Shown: one piece after another, positions 34,894 to 43,674 of the stretch
How positions within the stretch are numbered: position 1 is the first letter of the stretch
How the letters are laid out: each line of letters starts with the position of its first letter
From: Paeniglutamicibacter kerguelensis
GTDB lineage: Bacteria > Actinomycetota > Actinomycetes > Actinomycetales > Micrococcaceae
Direction of reading: 5' to 3'
NCBI RefSeq assembly: GCF_017876535.1
Contig: NZ_JAGIOF010000001.1
Coordinates: forward strand, 248,001-312,000
Length of the DNA: 64,000 bases
The notes under the pieces: model-generated
Told to the model about the DNA's origin: nothing
What the model saw: the letters and a program-made list of their open reading frames with translations, nothing else
Database searches by the model: none
Made by a program: the position numbers and the translations under genes

Positions 34894-35640
34894 ATGATCC
34901 AGCAAAACACCAAGAAGAAAAACATTCGCCGCGGCGCCGCAACGCTCGCCGCAGTGGCTCTGGCCGGTGGTGCGATGGCAATGTCCGTTGCGCCGGCCTC
35001 CGCGGCCGGGACCAGCACCTGGGACTCACTGGCACAGTGTGAATCCGGCGGAAACTGGGGCATCAACACCGGCAACGGCTTCAAGGGCGGCCTGCAGTTC
35101 ACCAACTCGACGTGGAAGGCCTACGGCGGCACCGGAAGCGCGCACAACGCCTCGAAGTCAGAGCAGATCCGCGTGGCCGAAAAGGTCAAGGCCGGCCAGG
35201 GCTGGGGCGCATGGCCCGCATGCTCTGCCAAATTGGGTCTTTCCGGCGGGAAGGGTTCCGTCTCGAAGAGCTACGCGAGCCCCGCCAAGAAGGCCACCAC
35301 GCAGAAGAAGTCCTCCAAGAGCTACTACGCCTCGACTTCAAGCAAATCGGCCGGGGCTTCGTATGAGCGGACCGCATACAAGACCAAGTCGGTTCCGGCC
35401 AAGAGCTTCGCATCCAGTGGCAAGCGTGTGGCCGCGCCTGTCGCCAAGGCCCCCGCGGTGAACGTGAACGTCAAGGATTCGGGCAAGAACTACACCGTCA
35501 AGTCCGGTGACACCCTGTTCAAGATTGCCAAATCGCAGGGTCTGAACAACTGGCAGGACCTATTCTCGCTGAACCAGGATGTTCTTCCGAGCGCAAACCT
35601 TATCTTCGTCGGCCAGTCCTTGGACCTGCCGACCAAGTAA
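34894..35640 (+). CDS. Resuscitation-promoting factor-like muralytic protein with LysM
   Basis: A 248-residue secreted protein. Signal peptide about 1-38 (VAPASAAG); Rpf transglycosylase domain about 39-115 with catalytic Glu50 in QCESGGNW, GGLQFTNSTWKAYGG, and the disulfide pair Cys49 and the Cys in WPACSAK; a Lys/Ser/Ala-rich linker; and a C-terminal LysM domain (YTVKSGDTLFKIAKSQG). It cleaves peptidoglycan at the cell surface and may promote growth or wake resting cells. ATG 34894 follows CTGGAGA; an upstream frame is open but runs through the structured leader. It is monocistronic. Confidence 0.95.
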   Translation: MIQQNTKKKNIRRGAATLAAVALAGGAMAMSVAPASAAGTSTWDSLAQCESGGNWGINTGNGFKGGLQFTNSTWKAYGGTGSAHNASKSEQIRVAEKVKAGQGWGAWPACSAKLGLSGGKGSVSKSYASPAKKATTQKKSSKSYYASTSSKSAGASYERTAYKTKSVPAKSFASSGKRVAAPVAKAPAVNVNVKDSGKNYTVKSGDTLFKIAKSQGLNNWQDLFSLNQDVLPSANLIFVGQSLDLPTK

Positions 35641-35755
35641 TCCGCCAACCTTTCGGGGAACGGATCAAGAAGGGCTGTCCAACGGCTCCCGCATCGCGGG
35701 CCGGCGGGCGGCCCTTTTGCGTTTGGGGAAGCAATCGGCAACGGCAAAAGGGGCA

Positions 35756-35787
35756 GGGCCCGCCTCCATGCTGAATGGGGCGGGCCC
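35756..35787. terminator. GC-rich hairpin between rpf and tmm
   Basis: GGGCCCGCC (35756-35764) pairs with GGCGGGCCC (35779-35787), 9 bp, between the convergent rpf and tmm genes. No T-tract. Confidence 0.6.
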
Positions 35788-35815
35788 GATGCGAGTGCCT
35801 GGGCGAATGTCTGTG

Positions 35816-37225
35816 TTACTTGTGGCCGGCGAGTCGACCCTCGACATCAAGCGTTGCCATGGCATTGGTGTTCACGTTCTCCGAGGGGCCGTTTAGATAC
35901 CGTTCCAGGGAATCGTCCATGGCGTTGATCCAACGCGTATGGTGCGGTTCCGACATCGTGCCGGTGATCGCCGAGCGATGTGTCTGGTCGCGGTACCCCA
36001 AGATGTCTTCGCTCTTGTGGCGCATCCAGTCCTTGAAAAGCGCGTTGACGGAGTCAAGATCGAATTCCGGGTAGTCGGTGGCGTTAATGAGCTCCCGCAC
36101 GTAGTCTGTCTGGAAATCGGACTCCTCGTCGTGGCCCTTCAGGGCGTTTTGGCGTTCGAGCCAGCGACTGATGTCGGCAGACCGATCTTCCGCGGTCGGA
36201 ATCTCGATCTTGCCAACCATGACATCCCTGGCAAACCAGGCTTGGGCATCAAACATGTTGAAGGTGTAGTACTGGTCTTGGGCGCCCAGATAGAACAGGT
36301 TGGTGTTTTGCTGCCACACAACACCCTTGTACAGGTTGCCCGGGTACAGCACGTTGGAAGAGCTGATGGTCATGGTGGACGGCAGGAACGGGTACTTGTG
36401 AAGGTAGCCGGTGCACAGGATCACTGCATCGAACTCGCCGCTGGTGCCGTCGGAGAATTGGGCGGTACGCCCTTCGAAGAGGGTGACCAAAGGGCGTTCC
36501 ACGGTGCTCGACGGCCAGTCGTAGCCCATGGGGGAGGACCTGTAGCTCAGGGTCACCGAGGCGGCACCCATCTTGTGGGCCTGCATGCCGATGTCTTCCG
36601 CCGAATACGACGAGCCAATCATCAACAGGTCCTTGCCAGCGAACCGCTCGGCGCCACGGAAGTCATGTGCGTGCATGATCTCGCCGGGAAAGGTGTTGAT
36701 CCCCTCGAATTCCGGGATGTTGGGTACGGAGAAGTGTCCGGTCGAAACCACCAGCTTGTCGAAGACGTGGGTTTCACTTGCCCCGGTTTTCACATTCTGG
36801 CTCTCAACCGTGAACACCTCGGTCGCTTCGTCGTAGTTGACCCAGCGCACCGCGGTGTTGAAGCGGACGTACTTGCGCACGTCTGATTTTTCGACGCGAC
36901 CGCTGATGTAGTCGAACAGGACGGCGCGTGGCGGGAATGAGGAAATGGGGCGACCGAAGTGTTCGTCAAAGGTGTAGTCGGCAAACTCGAGGCACTCCTT
37001 GGGGCCGTTCGACCATAGGTGGCGGTACATCGAGGAATGAGCTGATTCGCCGGCCCCGTCGATGCCCGTGTGCCATGAGTAGTTCCACTGTCCGCCCCAG
37101 TCCGACTGCTTTTCGAAGCAAGTGATTTCGGGCATGGCGGCGCCTTGCTTGCGTGCTGCCTCAAATGCTCGCAACTGCGCCATTCCGCTCGGTCCGGCAC
37201 CAATGATTCCGACTCGAATGCTCAT
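35816..37225 (-). CDS. tmm: Trimethylamine monooxygenase (flavin-containing monooxygenase)
   Basis: A 469-residue class B flavin monooxygenase that closely follows bacterial Tmm along its length: GIIGAGPSGMAQLRAF (FAD), CFEKQSDWGGQWNYSW, SSMYRHLWSNGPKECLEF, FPPRAVLFDYI, the NADPH motif MIGSSYSAEDIG, ILCTGYLHKYPF, and DQYYTFNMFDAQAWFARD. Tmm oxidises trimethylamine to its N-oxide with NADPH and O2; it can also oxygenate other soft nucleophiles. ATG 37225 follows GAGGAGAAAG. It is monocistronic with a 900-bp upstream gap. No TMAO demethylase or transporter gene is nearby, so the N-oxide's fate is open. Confidence 0.9.
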   Translation of the reverse strand: MSIRVGIIGAGPSGMAQLRAFEAARKQGAAMPEITCFEKQSDWGGQWNYSWHTGIDGAGESAHSSMYRHLWSNGPKECLEFADYTFDEHFGRPISSFPPRAVLFDYISGRVEKSDVRKYVRFNTAVRWVNYDEATEVFTVESQNVKTGASETHVFDKLVVSTGHFSVPNIPEFEGINTFPGEIMHAHDFRGAERFAGKDLLMIGSSYSAEDIGMQAHKMGAASVTLSYRSSPMGYDWPSSTVERPLVTLFEGRTAQFSDGTSGEFDAVILCTGYLHKYPFLPSTMTISSSNVLYPGNLYKGVVWQQNTNLFYLGAQDQYYTFNMFDAQAWFARDVMVGKIEIPTAEDRSADISRWLERQNALKGHDEESDFQTDYVRELINATDYPEFDLDSVNALFKDWMRHKSEDILGYRDQTHRSAITGTMSEPHHTRWINAMDDSLERYLNGPSENVNTNAMATLDVEGRLAGHK

Positions 37226-38103
37226 GCTTTCTCCTCATTTCTCAAACCGATTAGTTACCCATGGATTCGGGTATATCGGAACCGCGCCATAGGGAAATCG
37301 CGGTTGGAGATGCGACCTAGTGGAGGAACCCTTTCGAGTTCCCCTGCATCAGGTGCGGCGTACTTCGCGCCGCAATGGCAATATGCTCCATGGCCTCAAT
37401 CCCGGCAAGGGGAGAGGCGCCGCAATGATAGAAATGACCGGAATGTAGCGGTCTGTGCGGTTCCGAGTGAGCCAGGCATCGGTTCGACAATGGCAACTGG
37501 CTCCCTTCCATGGCAACAGGAGTGGATGGCCAAGTCAAATTGGCTGGATCAATTCAATGCATGTTACCGGAGGAAATGCGCTCGATTCAAATTGTTATAT
37601 TTCATCAAATATCGCGAAATCAAGGGAGTGAATGTGCCCTGAAATCAGTGAATACGTACACCGCCGGCAGGGGACGCAACAGTGAAATTGACTTGCGGAA
37701 ATTTGCTGATACCCGAATATTTATCCGCAAATTTCGTTTTTGGTTCCCTCGTCCAGGCGGAGACGGGAACCGCAGGATGCGTGGCCGGGCGCTCAATTGC
37801 GAGCTTGGGTGAGCATGGCCTAACCGGCTTGGAATCGTTTGGGAGCCGATGCCAACTACCCGGTCAGGATGGGCACCACTAGGGATCCGAATTGGCGCAA
37901 GACGCTGTGGGCCGAGAAACCCCGCCGGCAAGGGCTGGCCGGTTCGCTTTGGATGGCAACTACTTGAGGGAGGGACGGCAACCGGTCCCCGTGGGTGGAT
38001 TTGAACCGGCTTTTCGGAACTGCCGGGTTGTCGATCGAAGGCATGTCCTGACGGGGTCGTGCCGGGCCGGGTGCGCTCTTCGGGGTTCGGTGGGCACCCG
38101 CTG
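37226..38103. other. Long gene-free region upstream of tmm
   Basis: About 880 bp with lower GC around 37550-37740 and no reading frame that looks like a gene. It contains an AT-rich inverted repeat (GAAATTTGC at 37698-37706, GCAAATTTC at 37727-37735) whose outer bases TTGCGG/CCGCAA also match, which may be a regulatory site. It may be a decayed gene or a long promoter region. Confidence 0.5.
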
Positions 38104-38145
38104 CCAAACGGTCGGGGCGCAATCCGTTGCGCCCCGACCGTTTGG
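38104..38145. terminator. Perfect 19-bp hairpin
   Basis: CCAAACGGTCGGGGCGCAA (38104-38122) and its exact complement (38127-38145) flank a TCCG loop, just after the SRPBCC gene on the minus strand. Its outer arm is 11/12 identical to that of the hairpin at 12012. Confidence 0.85.
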
Positions 38146-38149
38146 GTTC

Positions 38150-38623
38150 CTAGCGGTCGCCGAGCAGGGTTTCCAGCCGGACATAACCCTCCGACATTCC
38201 CTGTTCCATGCCTGAGGCGGCCATTCCGTCGCGTGCCTCTTGGGTCGGATACACCGAATGGCCAACAAGCCTGCACCTGTTGCCCTCCAGTGGCTCGAAG
38301 CGCATGTAGTCCATGGCGACAATATCCGGGTAACCGTCAAACTCGAAGGTCTGCAGGGCGAATTCATTCTCTCGCACAGTGTGGAACACGCCGGTGAATC
38401 CGTATTTTCCCGAGCCGTCGGAGTGGGTGTACTTGTAGGAACCGCCGGTGCGGAAATCGTAGTGGTCGATTTCCATTTTCATGCCGTTCGGTCCCAGCCA
38501 CTGGGCGACCAGCGCGGGGTCGCGGTGTGCTTCGAACACTGCGGCAACGGGAAAATCGAATTCACGGGTGAAGTCGATGAACGGTTGCCCGTCCGGGACG
38601 CTGAGTTTCAATGCGTTGCTCAT
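38150..38623 (-). CDS. SRPBCC (AHSA1-type) protein
   Basis: A 157-residue START-like protein: FTREFDFPVAAVFEAHRDPALVAQWLGP at the start and DGMAASGMEQGMSEGYVRLETLL at the end are typical of the AHSA1 group. These proteins bind hydrophobic small molecules; few have known functions. It follows an ArsR regulator by 18 nt, a pairing found often in actinobacteria, in which the ArsR protein represses both genes. ATG 38623. Confidence 0.9.
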   Translation of the reverse strand: MSNALKLSVPDGQPFIDFTREFDFPVAAVFEAHRDPALVAQWLGPNGMKMEIDHYDFRTGGSYKYTHSDGSGKYGFTGVFHTVRENEFALQTFEFDGYPDIVAMDYMRFEPLEGNRCRLVGHSVYPTQEARDGMAASGMEQGMSEGYVRLETLLGDR

Positions 38624-38641
38624 GATGCGGCTTTCGTTTGG

Positions 38642-38980
38642 TTATCCGTCGGATGCGGATCGATTCTTCAAAATGGCGTCGAGACGGCTGAACTTGCGTT
38701 CCGTAACCAGTCGATATTGGTCTATCCATCCGGTTAGCTCGGCCAGGAGGGCTGGATTCAGGTGGACCGGGCGGCGCTGTGCCTCGCGGGTGCGAGTGAC
38801 CAGCTGCGCCCTTTCCAACACCTGAATGTGCTTCGAAATAGCCTGTTTGGTCATTTCGAACGGTTCGGCAAGCTCGTTGAGGGTGGCCGGGCCACGGGAA
38901 AGCCGGGCTATGATTTGCCGTCTGGTGGGATCGGCAAGGGCCATGAAGGCCCGGTCAAGAGCGTGCTCATCGAACGACAC
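38642..38980 (-). CDS. ArsR-family regulator
   Basis: A 112-residue winged-helix repressor: FMALADPTRRQIIARLSRGPATLNELAEPF, then the recognition helix MTKQAISKHIQVLERAQLV and wing TREAQRRPVHL. It lacks the Cys-rich metal site of true ArsR, like SdpR-type members. GTG 38980 is chosen after a purine-rich stretch (AGAAAGAAG); the long upstream frame would run through its own operator. A perfect palindrome lies 18 bp upstream, so it probably autorepresses the pair. Confidence 0.88.
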   Translation of the reverse strand: MSFDEHALDRAFMALADPTRRQIIARLSRGPATLNELAEPFEMTKQAISKHIQVLERAQLVTRTREAQRRPVHLNPALLAELTGWIDQYRLVTERKFSRLDAILKNRSASDG

Positions 38981-38997
38981 GTATTCAACTTCTTTCT

Positions 38998-39019
38998 TTA
39001 TCAACCAATCGGTTGATAA
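38998..39019. promoter_or_regulatory. ArsR operator
   Basis: TTATCAACC-AATC-GGTTGATAA: perfect 9-bp arms, 4-nt spacer, directly upstream of the ArsR-SRPBCC operon. Confidence 0.75.
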
Positions 39020-39084
39020 CAGAATGCGCCGACCGCGTGCCACAGTCAAGAGGTGCAGGGATATTTCCCGCGGCCTTCCAGCTC

Positions 39085-39909
39085 CTACCGGAGTGCCTGG
39101 ACAAAGCCGCGTGCCGGGCCTGCATGGCTGGCCTGAATGCGCAGGAATAGTCCGGCGCTGTCGCGGCCGGGCCATTGCTCCGGCAGGCAACGCGGAGGCA
39201 GGCCGGGGTCAAGGTAGGGGATGGTCCGCCAGGAATCGATGGCACGCACATACGTTGCGAAACTTTCCGATGCCTCGGAGTCCTCGGCTTCGGGGACTGC
39301 ATGGTTCAGCGCGATAAATGCGTGGTGCAAGGCCGCCAATGACTCGAGATCCCACCAGGTCGAGGCTGCGCCTCGCATGTTTCCGGTCATCTCCGGGCTC
39401 TGTGAAACAAAGACCGTGGCGTGGTCCTCCAGTTCCAGTGCTTGCAGGATCTCCCAGAGTTCGGTCCGCAAGTATTCGGGGAAGATCCACAGTCCGGGGG
39501 CGACCAGGCCTCCGCCGATTCCATGGAGGTGCCGGCGGAGCTGGTGGCGTCTTTCGCGTTCCGCCTCGGGGACCGAATATGAGAGCAGGCACCAGGGATC
39601 CCCGGGTTCCATGGAGCGCGGCTCGAAGATCCGGCGGTCGCCTCGGGCAAGGATGCGTTCGCCGGCGTCGGTGAGTGCGAACCCGACCGCACCGTCCATG
39701 GTACGCGGCTCAAGGATTCCCTTCTTCTTGAGCCGCGTAATGGCAGTCCGGGTGACCTGGGCGCTGGTGCCCAGCGCATCCATGAGTGCAATGAGGTGCG
39801 TGGAGGAAATCCAGCCACCGAGCTCGCGGATGTACAAACCCACGATGGTGCGAACCAGCGAGGTGGTGCTGCCGGGGCGGGCGTCCAGGTCATCGAGTGC
39901 CGGGTTCAT
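39085..39909 (-). CDS. PaaX-like transcriptional regulator
   Basis: A 274-residue regulator of the PaaX family: an N-terminal winged helix (IVGLYIRELGGWISSTHLIALMDAL in part, TRTAITRLKKKGILEPR), a middle domain (PWCLLSYSVPEAERERRHQLR, GLWIFPEY) and a C-terminal helical domain. PaaX represses phenylacetate genes in E. coli; here it follows kynA by 12 nt, so tryptophan or a kynurenine-type metabolite is a more likely signal, which is inference. ATG 39909 has no evident ribosome site, so it may be coupled to kynA. Confidence 0.88.
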   Translation of the reverse strand: MNPALDDLDARPGSTTSLVRTIVGLYIRELGGWISSTHLIALMDALGTSAQVTRTAITRLKKKGILEPRTMDGAVGFALTDAGERILARGDRRIFEPRSMEPGDPWCLLSYSVPEAERERRHQLRRHLHGIGGGLVAPGLWIFPEYLRTELWEILQALELEDHATVFVSQSPEMTGNMRGAASTWWDLESLAALHHAFIALNHAVPEAEDSEASESFATYVRAIDSWRTIPYLDPGLPPRCLPEQWPGRDSAGLFLRIQASHAGPARGFVQALR

Positions 39910-39921
39910 GAGGTGCGGGGA

Positions 39922-40791
39922 CTACTTGCCGATTTCCGTGCGGACAGCAAAGAGTTCCGGGAAGAACGTGAGGTCCAGTGCGCGTTTGAGGAAGTCGACT
40001 CCCGAGGAGCCTCCGGTGCCCTTCTTGAAGCCGATGGTCCGCTGCACCACGCGCATGTGGCGGAAGCGCCAGGCCTGGAAATTGTCCTCGAGGTCCACCA
40101 GGTCTTCACACGCCTGGTAAAGGCTCCAGGCGGTGTCGTCGGATTCATAGATGTCCTTGAAAACGGGAACCAGCGCCTCGTGGAACACCCACGGCTTGGT
40201 GACGTCGCGGTTGAGGATCGCTTCGGGAATGGCGTAGCCGGCACGGGAAAGCGCATGAAGGAACGCATCGTAGACGGTGGGTTCGCGCAGCAACTTGGAC
40301 AGCAATTCGTGGGCGGCCGGATCGGATTCGAAGACCTTGAGCATGCCTTCGTGCTTGTTGCCCAGGATGAATTCAACGGCGCGGTACTGGAAGGACTGGA
40401 AGCCGGAGGAAGAGCCGAGGGAATCGCGGAACTGCGCGTACTCGCGGGGGGTCAGCGTAGCCAGGACCGACCACTGCTCGGTGAGTGTCTTTTGGATGTG
40501 CTTGACGCGCGCCAGACACTTCAATGCCTTGCCCATTTCGTCGTTGTCCATCAGTCGGCGGGACTCCACCAATTCATGCAGCATCAACTTGAGCCACAGT
40601 TCGCTGGTTTGGTGCTGGATGATAAAGAGCATTTCATCGTGGTGTTCCGGGACGCTGACCGGATGCTGCGCCGAAAGGATGCGCTCCAGGTCCAGGTAGC
40701 TTCCATACGACATGGTGTTGCGGAAGTCGGTGCGGACGGAGTCTTCAATTTCGCGGGCGCCTTCGGGCGTCTGTGCGTGCGGGCAAGCCAT
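39922..40791 (-). CDS. kynA: Tryptophan 2,3-dioxygenase
   Basis: A 289-residue haem dioxygenase that opens the indole ring of L-tryptophan to N-formylkynurenine, the first step of the kynurenine pathway. Typical blocks: SYGSYLDLERIL, DEMLFIIQHQTSELWLKLML, FQSFQYRAVEFILGNK, and the haem-ligand His near 245 in WRFRHMRVVQRTIG followed by KKGTGGSSGVDFL. It is complete. No kynU is seen in the window; a formamidase-like hydrolase lies at 45527-46288. There is no ribosome site before ATG 40791, and a near-palindrome touches the start, so a leaderless mRNA under direct operator control is likely. Confidence 0.96.
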   Translation of the reverse strand: MACPHAQTPEGAREIEDSVRTDFRNTMSYGSYLDLERILSAQHPVSVPEHHDEMLFIIQHQTSELWLKLMLHELVESRRLMDNDEMGKALKCLARVKHIQKTLTEQWSVLATLTPREYAQFRDSLGSSSGFQSFQYRAVEFILGNKHEGMLKVFESDPAAHELLSKLLREPTVYDAFLHALSRAGYAIPEAILNRDVTKPWVFHEALVPVFKDIYESDDTAWSLYQACEDLVDLEDNFQAWRFRHMRVVQRTIGFKKGTGGSSGVDFLKRALDLTFFPELFAVRTEIGK

Positions 40792-40794
40792 GAA

Positions 40795-40811
40795 GATAGC
40801 GTATCACTATC
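40795..40811. promoter_or_regulatory. Near-palindrome at the kynA start
   Basis: GATAGCGTATCACTATC is symmetric in 5 outer base pairs and one inner pair, 3 bp upstream of the kynA ATG. It may be the PaaX-like regulator's operator. Confidence 0.45.
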
Positions 40812-40953
40812 TCGACTAGCGTCAAGAGAGTGAAATGTATGGTTTTGGAGCGGCAAAACGAAAGGTCAAAAGAGGCGCTGGCAATGCAGTGGAGAGCCCT
40901 TGAGGTTCCGGGGGAAAGTCTCCAAGTGGATTCGTCGTGGTGAAGGTGGCTGC

Positions 40954-41035
40954 CGGTCCCTGCCGAAGCTTCGGAGGTTTCGGCAGGGACCGCCACTGTG
41001 CCCAGATCCTCTCGGACCTGGGCACAGTGGCGGTC
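40954..41035. terminator. Two overlapping terminator hairpins
   Basis: Hairpin A: 14-bp stem (40954-40967 with 40979-40992). Hairpin B: 18-bp perfect stem (40988-41005 with 41018-41035), arms beginning GACCGCCACTGTG. They share 40988-40992, so only one can form fully. They sit downstream of the MFS gene at 41072 and upstream of kynA (both minus strand). The rest of 40812-41071 is empty. Confidence 0.8.
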
Positions 41036-41071
41036 AATGTATTGATTTGGGCCTCATGTACTTGAAGCGGT

Positions 41072-42496
41072 TCAGCGAGCCGTGTTGGCATCCTCGGCTG
41101 CCTGCTTGCGCACCGCATAGATAGAAGTGAGCTCCAGGAGGCGGACCCGGGCGCGGGCGGGGTTCAACATGAGGCCGCCGATAACGGCGAAGACACAGAT
41201 GATGATGCCGACGATGAAGAACCCGTTGGAGTATCCCTCGGCGGGGGTTGCTGCATTCTCAACAATGAGCCCCAGTGCGTAGGGTGCGATCATTCCTGCC
41301 ACCGAGTATGCGGCGATGATGCAGCCAAAGAATGCAGCGCGCTGGTGGGCGGGCAGGAAGTCCGAGGCGCCAGCAAAACCAATCGCGAAGGCGACCGAAT
41401 TGATGGAGAAGGCTGCGACCACCAGCGCCAATTGCAGCGGACCCGCCGGGACCTGGGTGAAAGCGATCATGCAGACGCCGGCGAACAGAAGGCATGCTGC
41501 GGTGAGGAAGGAGCGCGCCACCCGGGAGGAGAATCCGCGCTTGAGCAGCCAGCCGGAGAGTGCTCCCGCACCGAGCAGGATCGCCATGGCGGCAACGTAC
41601 GGCACGGCGACCAGCATGCCGACGGTTTCCATCGAGTAGCCCAGGCCTTCGTTCATGAAGGCGGGCAGCCACGTGACCTTGAGCGAGGTGATCAGGTACC
41701 CGGCAAAGGAAAGCAGTGCCAGTCCCCAGAAGCTTGGGAGCAGCAACAATCGGTAGAAGGGAACAACGATGTCGCCGTTGGGATCGACCGTGGCTTGCTT
41801 CTCTTCGGCCGTTTCAATGCGCTTTCGGAAAGGAAGGCGGTCGGAGAAGAGGAACCACGCGGCGGTCCATGCCAGGCTGACGCCGATCAGGAAGATGAAC
41901 GAAGCGTGCCAGTCCCACGTCAGGATGATCCATGTCAGTATCGGGGCAGCGATCAGCGGGCCAAGCGATGTTCCGGCCGTGACCACGGCGCCGGCGGCGG
42001 CCCGCTTCTCGGCGGGGAAAAGGCTATGGACGATTGATTGGCACAAGGCATGTGCGGGGCCTTCGAAGAATCCGAGGGCGATGCGACTGGCCAGCAGGAC
42101 GCCAAACGTGGTTTGCGTGGTCAGCGGCAGCATCGTCAGGATCCAGGTGATCATGAGGATGCCAACGGCCCAGTTGTAGGAGATTTTCCGGAAAACCGCG
42201 GTCAACGCCACAGCTCCAATGGCAAAGAGCCAGAAGAATGCGCTGGAGAGCAACCCGTACTGGCTGGCGCTGAGATCCATGGTCTCTCGGATCGGCTTGC
42301 TGGCCAACCCGATCGCTGCCTTGTCGGCAAAGTTGAGCATGGAGAAAATCAAGAGCATGACAACAATGCCCCAGTTGCGTCGGCTGCTTGGCGTGCTGGC
42401 CTTGGTGAGGCTGCAGCCGATGGCCGTGGTAGTTGCCACGACGGTCTCCTCGCGGTTGAGATCGGATGAATATGAAGGGGGTGTGACTTGCGGCAC
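41072..42496 (-). CDS. MFS transporter (anion:cation symporter-like)
   Basis: A transporter of about 474 residues with 12 helices. FADKAAIGLASKPIRETMDLSASQYGLL, the motif around RIALGFFEGPAHAL, and FLPAHQRAAFFGCI resemble the ACS (organic anion) group of the major facilitators. It probably imports an organic acid; linkage to kynA just downstream suggests an aromatic acid, which is weak inference. Two starts have good ribosome sites: GTG 42496 (GGGAGG at 8 nt) and GTG 42439 (GAGGAG at 6 nt, giving 455 residues). I chose the longer. It ends before a pair of strong hairpins. Confidence 0.82.
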   Translation of the reverse strand: MPQVTPPSYSSDLNREETVVATTTAIGCSLTKASTPSSRRNWGIVVMLLIFSMLNFADKAAIGLASKPIRETMDLSASQYGLLSSAFFWLFAIGAVALTAVFRKISYNWAVGILMITWILTMLPLTTQTTFGVLLASRIALGFFEGPAHALCQSIVHSLFPAEKRAAAGAVVTAGTSLGPLIAAPILTWIILTWDWHASFIFLIGVSLAWTAAWFLFSDRLPFRKRIETAEEKQATVDPNGDIVVPFYRLLLLPSFWGLALLSFAGYLITSLKVTWLPAFMNEGLGYSMETVGMLVAVPYVAAMAILLGAGALSGWLLKRGFSSRVARSFLTAACLLFAGVCMIAFTQVPAGPLQLALVVAAFSINSVAFAIGFAGASDFLPAHQRAAFFGCIIAAYSVAGMIAPYALGLIVENAATPAEGYSNGFFIVGIIICVFAVIGGLMLNPARARVRLLELTSIYAVRKQAAEDANTAR

Positions 42497-43121
42497 ACCG
42501 TTTTCCTCCCTACAAGTAGAACCGGGGTCCTTTTCCCGATCAACGGCGAAGTGGCTATCGGACTGATCATTGAAATCGAATGGACAACTGGATCGCTTAC
42601 CCACCTGTCTCCGGGGGCTGGTTATAGGCCCCTCGGGCGGGTGCCCGAGGGTCTGGAAAGGACCTTCCCAGACCCGGTTCTCATCGTGGCCGGCAGGTGT
42701 TTGTCCCTGAATCACTGAAGGAATCGGCGGCGAAGGGGACGTGCGGTTTCTGCCGTGGATCCGTTCATTGGTTCATCAACAAAGCTCGGTTTGCACCTGC
42801 GTGACGTAACCATTGTCCACGTCTTGACTGATGGGGAACCAGACGGATGGAGAAATAAGAGGTCTCATTCCCGCCCTTGGGGAAGGCCGGTCACGATGGC
42901 TGAATGCTGACAGCGTCCTGGTTTTCCGGTCGTTCGCCTTCGTGAATGGAATTCAGCCAAACCGAACGGGTCCAAGAACCCCTTGTGGGCAGGGGATTCC
43001 CTACCTACCCCTGGATCTTTTCATTCATCCTTTGCAGCTGAGGATTCCATGCCGTGGAGGCTGTGGGCCCGGTGCCGACGGTTCCGCGGTTCGCATGGCG
43101 GCTCGGAGTTCAGCGGCCTGG
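42497..43121. other. Gene-free region upstream of the MFS gene
   Basis: About 620 bp without a credible gene on either strand. Open frames here have no homology I recognise and poor codon bias. It probably contains the MFS promoter and decayed DNA continuing from the remnant at 43122-43625. Confidence 0.45.
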
Positions 43122-43625
43122 CCTATAGCGCCCGATCAGCGGTGCGCAAGTGCTCCCACGGCGATGCCGCGCTTTGTCGAAGGGCGACTAGTCGGTTCCC
43201 TTTTAGATGACCCGAGGTGTTGAAGCCGTGTTCCTGGTGCCGGAGCTCGTGGAAGTGCTCGCTGAGGTTGGCGGGCTTGCCCGCGCCGAAACGCTCGCAG
43301 GCATTTGCCAGGTGTGCGGCAACTGTGAAAATCGCCTACGCGATGAGTGTGACGTCGATGTGTCGGGCGCTTTTGGTGAAGCAGATCGGGTCGAACCCCT
43401 GCGTCGGCATGCCGACGGACCAGCCGACACCCAGTGGGGATGAGCCGCATGGCGCCCATAGCGATGACGGGCCAGACGCGTGACTGAACCCGGCCGGCGC
43501 AATAGAAAGACAACGTTCGGACTTTGCGTCGAGTCTTCGAATGCCGATTTCGCCTTGGCGGTGGCCAGACCGAGCACCAAGGCCATCTGTTCGTCGACCG
43601 GGTGGATATGGTTTGATAAGGCCTT
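43122..43625 (-). pseudogene. Decayed coding remnant, family not recognised
   Basis: On the minus strand protein-like segments appear in different frames: HPVDEQMALVLGLATAKAKS, then VWPVIAMGAMRLIPTG, then MPTQGFDPICFTKSARHIDV, an in-frame TAG, and FTVAAHLANACERFGAGKPA, LSEHFHELRHQEHG, up to ASPWEHLRTADRAL. Each has normal codon use for this genome but no frame spans them. It appears to be one gene broken by several indels and a stop. I cannot name the family. Confidence 0.4.
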
Positions 43626-43674
43626 GTGAGCCTATTTATTGGGTGCTAGGAAACTGCACAGGAAATTGGGGAAA

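Noticed and set aside
37145..37642. Open frame overlapping the start of tmm
   Set aside because: Overlaps the strongly supported tmm start and has no recognisable domain.
37990..38030. tRNA-like T-loop (GGATTTGAACC on the plus strand, read on minus)
   Set aside because: The T-stem does not pair and no acceptor, D or anticodon arm fits.
42831..43223. Open frame of 130 codons in the gap
   Set aside because: No ribosome site, no motif, codon bias unlike the neighbours.
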